DNA of 64,000 nt, taken from NCBI RefSeq assembly GCF_003318295.1, contig NZ_QOCW01000017.1:34830-98829 (forward strand). The letters are read 5' to 3'. The DNA comes from Bacillus taeanensis. GTDB lineage: Bacteria > Bacillota > Bacilli > Bacillales > UBA6769. The stretch's first letter is position 1, and every line of letters begins with the position of its first letter. The notes below the pieces were generated by a model, which saw nothing but the letters and a program-made list of their open reading frames with translations, was not told the origin of the DNA and did no database searches. Of this stretch, positions 48,973-58,582 are shown in pieces. The position numbers were made by a program, and so were the translations under genes.

Positions 48973-50829
48973 ATGATGGAAAATGCGTGGATAATTCCAG
49001 TCTTACCGCTTCTATCGTTTCTCCTTCTGCTGTTCTTTCGCCAAAACAAAGCCGCATATATCGGAGTAGGGCTTGTGTTTGTAAGTTTTATCCTGTCTGT
49101 TGTTGTACTGTTTCAGCAAATTGGCGAAGGAAGCATCATCCGAGAAGGAGAATGGCTGAAAGTCGAACAAATTGTCATCACAATGGGAATGGAAGTAAAT
49201 CCTTTAAATGCGTTAATGCTTGTGATTGTGTCGCTTGTCAGCTTTTTAGTACATATGTATTCGCTCGGTTATATGAAAGGCGATGAGCGTTTTTCGGTGT
49301 TTTACAGCTATCTCGGTTTGTTTACTTTTTCAATGCTTGGCCTTGTGTTATCACCGAACCTTCTTCAGCTTTATATTTTTTGGGAACTTGTTGGCGTTTG
49401 TTCGTTTCTATTAATCGGCTTTTATTTTTATAATTCAGAAGCGAAAGCCGCCGCGAAAAAAGCGTTTATCGTTACCCGTATTGGGGATGTTGGCTTATTT
49501 ATCGGGATGCTTCTATTATTTTGGCAGGTTGGAAGCTTTGAGTTTGATGAAATTTTTCAGGCTCTTGAAATGGGAATCGTCCCTGAAGGAATGATTACAC
49601 TAATCGCGATTTTAGTGTTTATCGGTGCCGTCGGAAAATCAGGTCAGTTTCCGCTTCATACGTGGCTTCCGGATGCGATGGAAGGCCCGACACCTGTATC
49701 GGCGTTAATTCATGCCGCAACAATGGTTGCAGCAGGTGTGTATTTAGTCGCAACAGTTTACCCGCTTTACTTAGCATCGGAAACGGCGATGACTGTTGTG
49801 GCTGTCGTTGGCGGTTTTACCGCAATTTTTGCGGCATCGATTGGTCTTGTGCAGCGCGATATTAAACGAATTTTAGCTTATTCAACCGTCAGTCAGCTCG
49901 GCTATATGATGCTTGCCTTAGGTGTTGGCGGCTATGTGGCAGCGATTTTTCATTTAATGACCCACGCCTTTTTTAAAGCACTGCTCTTTTTAGGAGCCGG
50001 CAGCGTCATTCACGCCGCGCATACACAGGACATTGAAGAAATGGGCGGCTTATGGAACAAGATGAAGCTAACCGGTCCACTTTTTTTAATCGGCAGTTTA
50101 GCAATTTCAGGAGTTCCGCTTTTTTCAGGGTTTTTTAGTAAAGATGAAATTTTAGCGTCTACAATAGCAAACGGCAGTTATATGCTGTTTATCGTTGCCG
50201 TCATTGCAGCCTTTTTTACCGCATTTTATATGTTCCGAATGTTTTTCCTCGTCTTTACAGGAGAGGGACGTGAAAAACAAAGGGAGGTTCATGAATCTCC
50301 AAGTGTAATGGTGCTGCCAATGCTTATTCTCGGTTTGCTTGCGGTCATTTCGGGTTATGTGCAAACCCCGTTTTTTCACGGACTAGGTGACTGGCTGAAT
50401 GGCGGACCATTTACCATTCCAGAGCTGCATCATGGAGAAGGAATGTGGGTACCGCTTCTTGCAGCAGCCGTTTCACTTAGCGGTATTTTCTTAGCATGGC
50501 TCATGTACGGAAAAAAAATACTTGCAAGAGATTGGCTGTCAAGCTACATGCCGTTTCTTTATCAACTATTGTTTAATAAATATTATGTTGATGAAACGTA
50601 CCGCGGCACGTTTGTAACATGGACAAGAATGATCAGCTATTTTGTCCTTTATATCGAACGTTTTCTTGTTGAAGGGATTGCGGCTATTGTTTCAGAAATT
50701 ACAAAAGGCACTGGAAAAACAGCGTCACGTCTGCAGAGCGGACAAGTGCAGGGGTATACGGCCGCTGCGTTTGCCGGCATTGTTATTTTAATTGTTGTGA
50801 TTGCACTAAGAGGGGGGTATTTTCAATGA
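48973..50829 (+). CDS. nuoL: NADH-quinone oxidoreductase subunit L
   Basis: Large antiporter-like proton-pumping subunit; 618 residues. The typical FWELVGVCSFLLIGFYF, TRIGDVGLF, HTWLPDAMEGPTPVSALIHAATMVAAGVY and KRILAYSTVSQLGYMMLALG segments are seen, and a long C-terminal part carries the lateral helix. The first of two adjacent ATGs (48973, 48976) is taken; AGAGGGG lies upstream. It overlaps nuoM by four bases. Confidence 0.95.
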   Translation: MMENAWIIPVLPLLSFLLLLFFRQNKAAYIGVGLVFVSFILSVVVLFQQIGEGSIIREGEWLKVEQIVITMGMEVNPLNALMLVIVSLVSFLVHMYSLGYMKGDERFSVFYSYLGLFTFSMLGLVLSPNLLQLYIFWELVGVCSFLLIGFYFYNSEAKAAAKKAFIVTRIGDVGLFIGMLLLFWQVGSFEFDEIFQALEMGIVPEGMITLIAILVFIGAVGKSGQFPLHTWLPDAMEGPTPVSALIHAATMVAAGVYLVATVYPLYLASETAMTVVAVVGGFTAIFAASIGLVQRDIKRILAYSTVSQLGYMMLALGVGGYVAAIFHLMTHAFFKALLFLGAGSVIHAAHTQDIEEMGGLWNKMKLTGPLFLIGSLAISGVPLFSGFFSKDEILASTIANGSYMLFIVAVIAAFFTAFYMFRMFFLVFTGEGREKQREVHESPSVMVLPMLILGLLAVISGYVQTPFFHGLGDWLNGGPFTIPELHHGEGMWVPLLAAAVSLSGIFLAWLMYGKKILARDWLSSYMPFLYQLLFNKYYVDETYRGTFVTWTRMISYFVLYIERFLVEGIAAIVSEITKGTGKTASRLQSGQVQGYTAAAFAGIVILIVVIALRGGYFQ

Positions 50830-52343
50830 ATGAGATGTTATTATCACTGCTCGTTTTTTCCCCGCTTCTTGGTATCATTGTGATCAGCTTTATTCCAAAA
50901 GCAGAAACACGGCAGCTTCACTTGTTAATGATTCTTGCAACACTGCTGCCGCTCGGACTCGCTTTTGTGATTTACAGCGGATTTGATCAAACAGTGCAGG
51001 GCAGTCAATTTTTAGAAGTGTATAAATGGCTTGAGTTTTCCGGACCTGAACAGTTTGGAATTGAGCCGTTCCCCATTTCCTACGAACTAGGCGTTAACGG
51101 TATTTCTATTGTAATGATCCTGTTAACAACGATTATTTGTACACTATCAGCGATTGCAGCATTAACAATTACGGCAGAAGTAAAAGGGTATGCGCTGCTG
51201 TTTTTACTGCTTGAAATTGGCATGATTGGTGTGTTTGCCGCAGAAAATTTAGTCATGTTTTTTATCTTTTTTGAGCTGACATTAATTCCGATGTTTTTCT
51301 TAATTGGAAAATGGGGCTATTTTAAAAGGGAAAAAGCAGCATTTAGTTTCCTTATTTATAATGGCATTGGTTCAGCGATTTTACTTATCGTGTTTGTAGC
51401 GCTGTTTATGATGACAGGAACTGTGAATATAAATGAGCTGTCTCTTTATATGCAGGAAGATATGTCGTATGCTTCTGTGCCGCAGGCCTTTCGCATTGGC
51501 GCAGTGCTTGCGCTGTTGGCGGCATTTGGTGTGAAGCTTCCGATTGTGCCGCTGCACAGCTGGATGGTCCGCGTGCACGTGCAGGCACCGATTGCTGTTG
51601 TGATGATTCATGCGGGTATTTTACTGAAAATCGGCGCCTACGGCTTGATTCGCCTCGGTGTTGGGATTTTCCCAGAAGCGGTCAAAGAGCTTGCTGTGTT
51701 TCTTGCAATTCTCGGTGTGATTAATTTATTGTATGGCGCGTTTTTAGCGCTCATTCAAACAGACTTAAAAAAGGTGCTTGCCTATTCGAGTGTGTCGCAT
51801 ATGGGAATTGTTCTGCTTGGAATTGCAGCCTTAAACGGCTCAGGCATGCAGGGAGCGATTTTTCAGCTTGTCTCACACGGATTAATTTCCGCCTTATTAT
51901 TTTTCCTGATCGGTGTTATTTATACACGCACAGGCACGACAAATTTAGATGTGCTTGGTGGAATGGCGAAAATAATGCCGCTGACAGCGGGCTTTCTTTT
52001 AGCAGGCGGCCTTGCCTCACTTGGACTGCCGGGAATGTCAGGCTTTGTGAGTGAATTTATGGCTTTTCTCGGATTGTTTGAGACGATGCCGGAAATTGCT
52101 GCTGTTGGAACGCTTGGCATTATTTTAACGGCTGTTTATATTCTCCGCGCTGTTTTATCGGTAACCTTTGGACCAGCGTCATGGAGTGTAAAATCAGGAG
52201 AAGATTTAAAGCTAACTGAGTGGATTCCTCCAGTTGTGCTGCTTGGTTTTATCGTTTTAATTGGTGTGTTTCCAGCAGTGCTTTCAAACTCACTGCAGGC
52301 GACATTAGAATTAATGATGCTTTGGATAGGGGGCGGGATGTAA
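50826..52343 (+). CDS. nuoM: NADH-quinone oxidoreductase subunit M
   Basis: Antiporter-like proton-pumping subunit; 505 residues, about 14 helices. FFELTLIPMFFLIGKWG, LPIVPLHSWMVRVHVQAP, and KKVLAYSSVSHMGIVLLG are typical. The histidine/charged residues of the central channel are present. The stop overlaps the nuoN start by one base. Confidence 0.95.
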   Translation: MNEMLLSLLVFSPLLGIIVISFIPKAETRQLHLLMILATLLPLGLAFVIYSGFDQTVQGSQFLEVYKWLEFSGPEQFGIEPFPISYELGVNGISIVMILLTTIICTLSAIAALTITAEVKGYALLFLLLEIGMIGVFAAENLVMFFIFFELTLIPMFFLIGKWGYFKREKAAFSFLIYNGIGSAILLIVFVALFMMTGTVNINELSLYMQEDMSYASVPQAFRIGAVLALLAAFGVKLPIVPLHSWMVRVHVQAPIAVVMIHAGILLKIGAYGLIRLGVGIFPEAVKELAVFLAILGVINLLYGAFLALIQTDLKKVLAYSSVSHMGIVLLGIAALNGSGMQGAIFQLVSHGLISALLFFLIGVIYTRTGTTNLDVLGGMAKIMPLTAGFLLAGGLASLGLPGMSGFVSEFMAFLGLFETMPEIAAVGTLGIILTAVYILRAVLSVTFGPASWSVKSGEDLKLTEWIPPVVLLGFIVLIGVFPAVLSNSLQATLELMMLWIGGGM

Positions 52344-53866
52344 TGGATCTTGAAACATTGCTATCATATGAATGGAGCAGCATGGCACCAGAATTTACGA
52401 TTCTTATTACAGCGACCCTCTTATCACTTTTAGACTTATTTATCGGAAAAGATAAAGACAGAAAAGGTTTTGTTTTTCTCGGTTTACTAGGAATTGTAGT
52501 GTCGCTCGTTTTTTTAGTAGGGCAGTTTAATGAAGAGGTTACGACGATTTTAAACAACACATACCGCCTTGATTCTTTCGCAAAGGCATTTAAACTGCTT
52601 ATGTTAATTGGAACCGGACTTGTCTTTTTAATGGCCCTTGACAGAAGTGGAATTGAGAAGGAGTACCGCGGCGAATTTTATTATTTAATGCTTACAGCGC
52701 TTCTCGGTGGCATGATGATGGCCTCAAGTGCTGATTTAATTACCCTTTTTGTCGGCTTAGAGCTTTTATCGCTTTCTTCCTATATTTTAGTGGGGATGCG
52801 TAAAAATAATCTTCAATCCAATGAAGCCGCCTTTAAATATGTTGTAAACGGCAGTATTGCAACGGCGTTTACACTGTTTGGAATGAGTTATTTGTACGGT
52901 TTTACCGGCACAACAAATTTATATGAAATTGCAGGAGCAATTGCCAATCCTCTTGTACAAGACAATGCGTTTTTAATGATTTTTGCGTTCTTTTTACTGT
53001 TTGGCGGGCTTTCTTTTAAAATTGCGGCAGCACCGTTTCATATGTGGGCGCCTGATGTGTATCAAGGCGCGGCGACTCCTGTTACAGCGTTTTTAAGCGT
53101 TGTGTCAAAAACAGCTGGTTTTGCGCTGTTAATTCGGATGATGGTGCTGAGCTTTGCGCAGGCACCCGGACTCCAAGTGTTAACAGGAGTAAAGCCGCTT
53201 CTGTTATCGGTGCAGCCGTATATTGCTTTTTTAGCGGGAATTACGATGATTGTCGGAAATACAGCAGCCTTAAGACAGCGCAATGTGAAGCGTCTTTTTG
53301 CTTATTCAAGCATTGCCCATGCCGGTTATTTACTCGTACCGTTTATCTCTTTATCAGGCTTTTTATTTAATATGACAGCTTTTTATCTCGGTGCGTACTT
53401 GCTGATGAATCTCGGCGCATTTGCGATTCTTCATTATGTTACAACGAGAGCGGACAGTGAAGATCTTAATGTTTTCTCAGGGCTTTATAAGAAAAATCCG
53501 CTTCTTGCCCTTGGAATGACAATTTTCTTATTGTCTCTTGCTGGTATTCCATTAACAGCTGGATTTATTGGGAAATATGGGATTTTTATGACAGCTTTAA
53601 GCACGGTGCCAAAGCATTACTTTTTAGTTGGCGTGATGCTTGCGACAACAATTGTTTCTTACATTTATTATTTTAATATTATGGTTCAAATGTATTTTAG
53701 GAAGCACGAAGGAGAGGAGCGAGAGGAAGCATCTCTTCCAATCGGCATCCGAACTGTCATTATTGTTTGTCTTGCTGGGACGCTTTTATTCGGAATTTTC
53801 CCGGGAATTGGGCTTGAGTTTATGAATCAACATTTTAACTTCTCAGATGTATTTTTAGTAAAATAA
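52343..53866 (+). CDS. nuoN: NADH-quinone oxidoreductase subunit N
   Basis: Third antiporter-like subunit; 507 residues. GLELLSLSSYILVGMRKNNLQSNEAAFKYVVNGSIATAF and APFHMWAPDVYQGAATPVTAFLS are diagnostic. The ATG at 52343 overlaps the nuoM stop (TAATG), with GGGGGCGGG upstream. Last gene of the operon; no nuoE, nuoF or nuoG follows, so the complex lacks the NADH module, as in other bacilli. Confidence 0.96.
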   Translation: MDLETLLSYEWSSMAPEFTILITATLLSLLDLFIGKDKDRKGFVFLGLLGIVVSLVFLVGQFNEEVTTILNNTYRLDSFAKAFKLLMLIGTGLVFLMALDRSGIEKEYRGEFYYLMLTALLGGMMMASSADLITLFVGLELLSLSSYILVGMRKNNLQSNEAAFKYVVNGSIATAFTLFGMSYLYGFTGTTNLYEIAGAIANPLVQDNAFLMIFAFFLLFGGLSFKIAAAPFHMWAPDVYQGAATPVTAFLSVVSKTAGFALLIRMMVLSFAQAPGLQVLTGVKPLLLSVQPYIAFLAGITMIVGNTAALRQRNVKRLFAYSSIAHAGYLLVPFISLSGFLFNMTAFYLGAYLLMNLGAFAILHYVTTRADSEDLNVFSGLYKKNPLLALGMTIFLLSLAGIPLTAGFIGKYGIFMTALSTVPKHYFLVGVMLATTIVSYIYYFNIMVQMYFRKHEGEEREEASLPIGIRTVIIVCLAGTLLFGIFPGIGLEFMNQHFNFSDVFLVK

Positions 53867-53876
53867 TAAATGAGAG

Positions 53877-53910
53877 AAAAAGAAGGGAGCAGCATGTTCC
53901 CTTCTTTTTG
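53877..53910 (+). terminator. Terminator of the nuo operon
   Basis: AAAAAGAAGGGA and TCCCTTCTTTTT are perfect arms around a short loop. Confidence 0.85.
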
Positions 53911-54004
53911 TTGGAACGACCCTTTTCATGGTAAGATTTAAACGAAATAATAAAAAATAAGCTAAACAGCTAAAAGGTATATTTTGTAAAATGGAGGTTT
54001 TGAA

Positions 54005-54238
54005 GTGGAAGAACTTTTTGGACAGCAGGCAATTATGCATATTATGATTCAGCTTGTTTTTTTATTTGTTACATGGTGGGCGCTGCAAATTGTAAAGCTT
54101 GATTTTTTTGTGAAAAACATTAACAGTCCGCAGGCAAAAGTACTGCAAATTCTATTAACGATCGCGATTGGATCGACAGCCGCGAATTTCTTTTTATCCT
54201 ATTATCAATGGGCAACAAGACTGCAGTATTTATTTTAA
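54005..54238 (+). CDS. ywzB: YwzB-like DUF1146 membrane protein
   Basis: A 77-residue protein with two helices: IMHIMIQLVFLFVTWWALQIV and AKVLQILLTIAIGSTAANFFLSYY. The central KLDFFVKNINSPQAKVLQILL is typical of DUF1146. GTG at 54005 lies 7 bases after TGGAGG. Function unknown. In B. subtilis ywzB also lies beside ywmB and downstream of the atp region. Confidence 0.85.
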   Translation: MEELFGQQAIMHIMIQLVFLFVTWWALQIVKLDFFVKNINSPQAKVLQILLTIAIGSTAANFFLSYYQWATRLQYLF

Positions 54239-54276
54239 TTAAAATGAAACAAGAACGAGAAAATCATACTAAAGTT

Positions 54277-54313
54277 AGTGTACCTTTGTATTATAATGAG
54301 GTACACTTTTTTT
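54277..54313 (+). terminator. Terminator of ywzB
   Basis: AGTGTACCT pairs with AGGTACACT, followed by a T-run. Confidence 0.8.
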
Positions 54314-54518
54314 GTAATCTTTTTGTAACAATTTATAAATAATACGTTTACATGGTCTCACAAACGGGCATTTAAAAAACTGTAACACAATAGTAACAAT
54401 ATCGGTCTTTTAGCACATTGTATAATGCGCAAAAACTTTTTAAAATTGTCGATAGTTGACTATAACTTCCATGTATGACAATGCCTCTCCTGGTCAAACT
54501 GATTAATAAGGAGAGGAC

Positions 54519-55268
54519 GTGAAGAAAATGAAGACAATCGGTATGATATGTTTACTTTTACTATCTGTCAGCATCGGCCATGAGGTGTTTGGAGAAGGTA
54601 AAAAACATCCTTTTGAAGAAATTTCACGAGTCATGAAAGAGCGGCATATTGCTGTAGAAGAATGGTCATTTCTTGTAAAAGGCGAAACAACGATTGCAGC
54701 AGACAAAGCAGCTTATAATACCGGTCTTCAAGCATTAAAGAAAAGAACACCTCAGTTTACATGGGGAAAAATCACAGAAACAGACGGCATGTTGAAAGTG
54801 ACTGCAGAAAAGCGCGCTTCTGACTTTCAAGGAGAAGAAAAAATAACTTTTTTAGCTTACCCCACAAACGGAAGTTTTCATACGTACATTATGTATGAAC
54901 TTAGAGGAACAACTGATTTAGGTAAAAAGCAGCGCCTAAAAATCAAAAAGTTTGTTAACAATCGTTCAAAGGAATTATTTTCAGGAAATACTGCAGTTTT
55001 TACTTGTCTAAAGGGAAATATCAATGATACAATGGGTGTTGGTTTGTATGATTACGCAAACGGTTTGCTTCAGGAGTTTCAAGGGACAGAAGTGGAATCT
55101 CTGAAAGAAGAGACGTTTGTATCACTTTCCGCATATACTGAACTGTGGAACGAAAAGATCAGCACAAACAATGAAGACATGAATATACAAGTAGCATTAC
55201 GACAAAAAGAAATAGGCGATAAAACAACAGTGATAATTGGTACACCCATTCTACTGACTGAATACTAA
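54519..55268 (+). CDS. ywmB: YwmB family secreted protein
   Basis: A 249-residue protein with a signal peptide ([25 protein letters not shown]) and a mature domain typical of the YwmB (DUF1779) family, whose structure is known but whose function is not. It is named by family resemblance ([34 protein letters not shown]) and its position just upstream of murAA, from which it is separated by 29 bases. GTG at 54519 or ATG at 54528 could serve; AAGGAGAGG lies upstream. Confidence 0.85.
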   Translation: MKKMKTIGMICLLLLSVSIGHEVFGEGKKHPFEEISRVMKERHIAVEEWSFLVKGETTIAADKAAYNTGLQALKKRTPQFTWGKITETDGMLKVTAEKRASDFQGEEKITFLAYPTNGSFHTYIMYELRGTTDLGKKQRLKIKKFVNNRSKELFSGNTAVFTCLKGNINDTMGVGLYDYANGLLQEFQGTEVESLKEETFVSLSAYTELWNEKISTNNEDMNIQVALRQKEIGDKTTVIIGTPILLTEY

Positions 55269-55297
55269 TATATAAATTGGACGCGGAGGGGAATACG

Positions 55298-56626
55298 TTG
55301 GAAAAAATCATTGTCCGTGGTGGTAGGCGGCTGGTTGGCTCCGTCAAAGTGGAAGGAGCAAAAAATGCTGTACTGCCTGTCATCGCAGCATCGATATTAG
55401 CTAAAAGCGGCACTAGCACAATTTATGATGTGCCAACCCTTGCTGATGTATACACGATTAATGAATTATTAGGTCATTTAAATGTTGATGCGAACTTTTC
55501 TGATGGTGTTTTAAAAGTCGATGCATCAAAACCGTTAAAAACAGAAGCACCGTTTGAGGTTATTCGGAAAATGCGTGCATCTTTTCTTGTAATGGGACCA
55601 TTATTGGCCCGTGTGGGTCAGGCACGCATTGCGCTTCCTGGAGGATGTGCAATTGGTTCAAGACCAATTGATCAACACTTAAAAGGTTTTGAAGCAATGG
55701 GAGCAACGGTAACAATTGGCAACGGCTTTATTGAAGCATCTGTTGACGGAAAGTTACAAGGCACAAATATTTATCTTGACTTTCCGAGTGTAGGTGCAAC
55801 AGAAAACATTATGATGGCAGCTGTACTTGCAGAAGGTACAACAGTTATCGAAAACGTCGCAAAAGAACCGGAAATTGTATGCTTGGCAAACTATTTAAAT
55901 GCGATGGGTGCGAATGTTCGAGGTGCAGGAACAGGCACAATCCGCATTGAAGGTGTAGAGGAACTAGCTGGTGCAGATCACACAGTAATTGGCGACCGTA
56001 TTGAAGCAGGTACGTTTATGGTAGCCGCAGCAATTACTGGCGGTGATGTTTTTGTGGAGGGAGCAATCCCAGAGCATCTTCGTCCATTAGTAGCGAAGAT
56101 GGAAGAAATGGGTGTTACGTTAATTGAGAAAGACAACGGTATTCAGGTTATCGGGCCAAAAGAATTAAAGCCTATAGATATTAAAACAATGCCGCATCCA
56201 GGATTTCCAACAGATATGCAGTCACAAATGATGGCACTTCTTCTTCGTGCAAAAGGAACGAGCGTTATTACAGAAACGGTGTTTGAAAACCGCTTTATGC
56301 ATGTTGAAGAATTTCAGCGTATGAACGGTAACATTAAAATTGAAGGCCGCTCAGCGATTATTGAAGGTCCTTCTAACTTACAAGGTGCAGAAGTAGCAGC
56401 AACAGATCTTCGCGCTGGTGCAGCGTTAATTTTAGCTGGCCTCGTTTCTGATGGTTATACACGTGTAACGGAATTAAAGCATTTAGACCGCGGTTATGTG
56501 AACTTTGCTGGTAAACTTGCTGCCCTTGGTGCCGATGTAGAGCGTGTGAATGAAGCGCCTGCCGCTGTTGAAGAGGAGCAGGAAAAAGCAGTTCCTGCAA
56601 TGAATGTAAAACCGAAATTTGCTTAA
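55298..56626 (+). CDS. murAA: UDP-N-acetylglucosamine 1-carboxyvinyltransferase (main MurA)
   Basis: The second MurA in this window and, by position between ywmB and spoIID, the orthologue of the essential B. subtilis MurAA; 442 residues. K22-N23 equivalent in [13 protein letters not shown] and the PEP loop [21 protein letters not shown] with its reactive cysteine are present. TTG at 55298 is chosen: GGAGGGG lies 6 bases before it and the N-terminus (M)EKIIVRGG matches the family. It has an acidic Val/Glu/Ala tail of about 20 residues. Confidence 0.95.
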   Translation: MEKIIVRGGRRLVGSVKVEGAKNAVLPVIAASILAKSGTSTIYDVPTLADVYTINELLGHLNVDANFSDGVLKVDASKPLKTEAPFEVIRKMRASFLVMGPLLARVGQARIALPGGCAIGSRPIDQHLKGFEAMGATVTIGNGFIEASVDGKLQGTNIYLDFPSVGATENIMMAAVLAEGTTVIENVAKEPEIVCLANYLNAMGANVRGAGTGTIRIEGVEELAGADHTVIGDRIEAGTFMVAAAITGGDVFVEGAIPEHLRPLVAKMEEMGVTLIEKDNGIQVIGPKELKPIDIKTMPHPGFPTDMQSQMMALLLRAKGTSVITETVFENRFMHVEEFQRMNGNIKIEGRSAIIEGPSNLQGAEVAATDLRAGAALILAGLVSDGYTRVTELKHLDRGYVNFAGKLAALGADVERVNEAPAAVEEEQEKAVPAMNVKPKFA

Positions 56627-56657
56627 AAACGATTGGCTTTTAGCCGGTCGTTTTTTT
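56625..56657 (+). terminator. Terminator of murAA
   Basis: AAAAACGATTGGCT pairs with AGCCGGTCGTTTTT (two wobbles), with extra T's. Confidence 0.8.
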
Positions 56658-56658
56658 A

Positions 56659-56785
56659 TTGTCCAGCTTCAGCGCCCGTTCAGCCTCTCGAGTCAAATAA
56701 CCTTACGTCGTAAAGGCAAACAGCGCCTTTTCGTCGTAAGAACATTTGCTAATCGAGGCTGAACGGGCGCTTCCGCTTTTCTTAT
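56659..56785. repeat. Palindromic repeat family A, best-preserved copy
   Basis: Outer arms GCGCCCGTTCAGCCTCTCGA and TCGAGGCTGAACGGGCGC pair over 18 bases with a two-base bulge. Within them CAAAT/ATTTG and CTTACGTCGTAAAGG/CCTTTTCGTCGTAAG continue the stem. Ends: GTCCAGCTTCAGC and GCTTCCGCTTTTCTTAT. It accounts for most of the 388-base murAA-spoIID gap; the rest is A/T-rich and holds the spoIID promoter. Confidence 0.8.
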
Positions 56786-56972
56786 TTCCGGTGAAATAAT
56801 TACCGCAAATTGTGTAGTTCCTTGAAAAGGGCAGCGTCCACTATTACTTTATTATGGTTTATAAAAAATAGAACTTTCAAAATTATTGTTTTTAATCTGT
56901 AACTTTTGTCACAATTTGACAAAAATGAGTCAAAAGTTTGGTGTGACTCTGTTCTAAAAGGTTGTCCAAGCC

Positions 56973-56980
56973 CATACATT
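56973..56980 (+). promoter_or_regulatory. Possible sigma-E -10 element of spoIID
   Basis: CATACATT fits the sigma-E -10 consensus CATACAMT at seven of eight positions and lies 35 bases before the spoIID start. The -35 region (TTCTAAAA near 56952-56959) is a poor match. spoIID is a known sigma-E gene. Confidence 0.35.
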
Positions 56981-57014
56981 TTACAGTAAAGAAAATTGGA
57001 AAAGGGGGCTTGGT

Positions 57015-58028
57015 GTGAAACGTTTTTTTGTAGTTATTACCATCTTAACCAGTATCGTCATTATTATACCTGCTTTGCTTGTATTGCCTTTTTCGGAAAC
57101 AAAATCGATTGAGGCCAATGTAATGCCGCAATCAGACACAAAAGCATCGTCACCGGCAGCTTCCGATCCTGCCGTAGAAGTCGCTGTCTACAGAACGCAA
57201 ACAAAAACTGTAGAAAACCTTTCTTTAGAAGATTATGTGATCGGTGTTGTTGCCTCGGAAATGCCGGCTGAGTTTGAAATGGAAGCGTTAAAAGCGCAAA
57301 GCTTAACGGCACGAACGTACATCGTTAAACAGCTTTTACAGCCATCTGATATGAAAGTTCCAAGCGGTGCGGTCGTCACGGATTCAACGCTCCATCAAGT
57401 ATTTCGAAGCAAGGAAGAATTAAAACAGCTTTGGGGTGCTGATTATGAGTGGAAAATCGAACGCATTACGAAAGCAGTCAAAGAAACAGGCGGACAAATT
57501 TTAACGTATGATGGAAATCCAATTGAAGCATCATTTTTTTCAACGAGCAATGGTTATACGGAAAACTCAGAAGATTATTGGCAAAATGAAATTCCATATT
57601 TAAAAAGTGTTAAAAGTCCTTGGGATGTTGATTCGCCTAAATTTTATGATCAAAAAAGCTTTTCCGCCTCAGAGTTTCAGCGGAAGTTAAATGTTACGCT
57701 TCCTGATGATGGAACAATCGGAAAAATTGTAAACTATACAGAAGGAAAACGTGTTGCGGAAGTCACGATTAACGGAAAAACATTAGAAGGACGGGAAGTA
57801 AGAGAAAAGCTTGATTTGAAATCATCTGACTTTACTTGGGAGCGCAAAGGAGATCAAGTTGTCGTCACAACAAAAGGGTATGGTCACGGCGTCGGCATGA
57901 GCCAATACGGGGCAAATGGAATGGCGCAGGAAGGACAAAGTTTTCAAGACATTGTTAGTTATTATTACCAAGGAATTGAAATCTCGCCCGTTCAGCCCTT
58001 TGTTACAAAAATGACAGCGAAAAAATAA
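57015..58028 (+). CDS. spoIID: Stage II sporulation protein D
   Basis: Membrane-anchored lytic transglycosylase of the DMP engulfment machine; 337 residues. One N-terminal helix (VVITILTSIVIIIPALLVLPF), then the SpoIID domain: LEDYVIGVVASEMPAEFEMEALKAQSLTARTY with the catalytic glutamate, SNGYTENSEDYW, and the C-terminal KGYGHGVGMSQYGANGMA block. GTG at 57015 follows AAAGGGGG. It works with SpoIIP and SpoIIM, whose genes are not in this window. Confidence 0.95.
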   Translation: MKRFFVVITILTSIVIIIPALLVLPFSETKSIEANVMPQSDTKASSPAASDPAVEVAVYRTQTKTVENLSLEDYVIGVVASEMPAEFEMEALKAQSLTARTYIVKQLLQPSDMKVPSGAVVTDSTLHQVFRSKEELKQLWGADYEWKIERITKAVKETGGQILTYDGNPIEASFFSTSNGYTENSEDYWQNEIPYLKSVKSPWDVDSPKFYDQKSFSASEFQRKLNVTLPDDGTIGKIVNYTEGKRVAEVTINGKTLEGREVREKLDLKSSDFTWERKGDQVVVTTKGYGHGVGMSQYGANGMAQEGQSFQDIVSYYYQGIEISPVQPFVTKMTAKK

Positions 58029-58030
58029 GT

Positions 58031-58125
58031 AGGGGTTGTCTCAAAAGTGTAAGGTCTGCCCCCTCAAAACCGCTATATATTGTATAGTTTTGAGGGGGCA
58101 GATCCTATTGAGCCAACCTCTTTTT
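58031..58125 (+). terminator. Long-stem terminator after spoIID (repeat family B, copy 2)
   Basis: Outer arms AGGGGTTGTCTCA and TGAGCCAACCTCT, inner arms TCTGCCCCCTCAAAAC (58055-58070) and GTTTTGAGGGGGCAGA (58087-58102), then TTTTT. The arrangement resembles the worn element at 2670-2738. Confidence 0.75.
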
Positions 58126-58278
58126 AATTTGAAAGCGCGGAACTACAAAAGCAATTCACTGGTTTAAAATGAAAATAACTGTTAAAAAAATCAATTCATG
58201 AGAAGCGCAAACTTGGATAAACTACAAAAGAGAACGCACGATTTGTTCTCAAAATGTGCGACTATGGAGGGGAAACGG

Positions 58279-58449
58279 ATGACAAACCGCAATGACAACC
58301 GGAACCAGCCGCATACTGGGCAAAACAACCGCCAGCGTGATACAGAGCTTGCGAATGAGTTTGATATTGGCAACAGCAACAAAGGAAATAAACGAGCGGC
58401 AAAATACCAGCGCAACAAAAAAGTTCGCGAACCAAACGTTCCAAAATAA
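58279..58449 (+). CDS. Small hydrophilic protein, possibly spore-associated
   Basis: A 56-residue protein rich in Asn, Arg, Lys and Gln with no hydrophobic stretch (TNRNDNRNQPHTGQ ... ELANEFDIGNSNKGNKRAAK). ATG at 58279 lies 6 bases after GGAGGGG and a terminator follows, so it looks like a real gene. Composition and setting between spoIID and germination genes recall small spore proteins, but I do not recognise the family. Confidence 0.5.
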   Translation: MTNRNDNRNQPHTGQNNRQRDTELANEFDIGNSNKGNKRAAKYQRNKKVREPNVPK

Positions 58450-58457
58450 CAAAGCGC

Positions 58458-58490
58458 AAGAGGCTGACAAAACTGTCGGCCTCTTTTTTG
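58458..58490 (+). terminator. Terminator of the small hydrophilic protein gene
   Basis: AAGAGGCTGAC pairs with GTCGGCCTCTT (one wobble), then six T. Confidence 0.8.
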
Positions 58491-58582
58491 TCTCCTTTCA
58501 AGCGCATAAAAGGTATGAAATGAACAGACATTAAAAAAGAAAATTTTGGTTGTTAGCTCAATGGTTAGAAGGTGACTAGGTG

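Noticed and set aside
58549..58572. tRNA-like stretch TTAGCTCAATGGTTAGAA upstream of the first Ger(x)C gene
   Set aside because: It resembles a tRNA D-arm only. No acceptor stem, anticodon arm or TTCRA arm is found around it.
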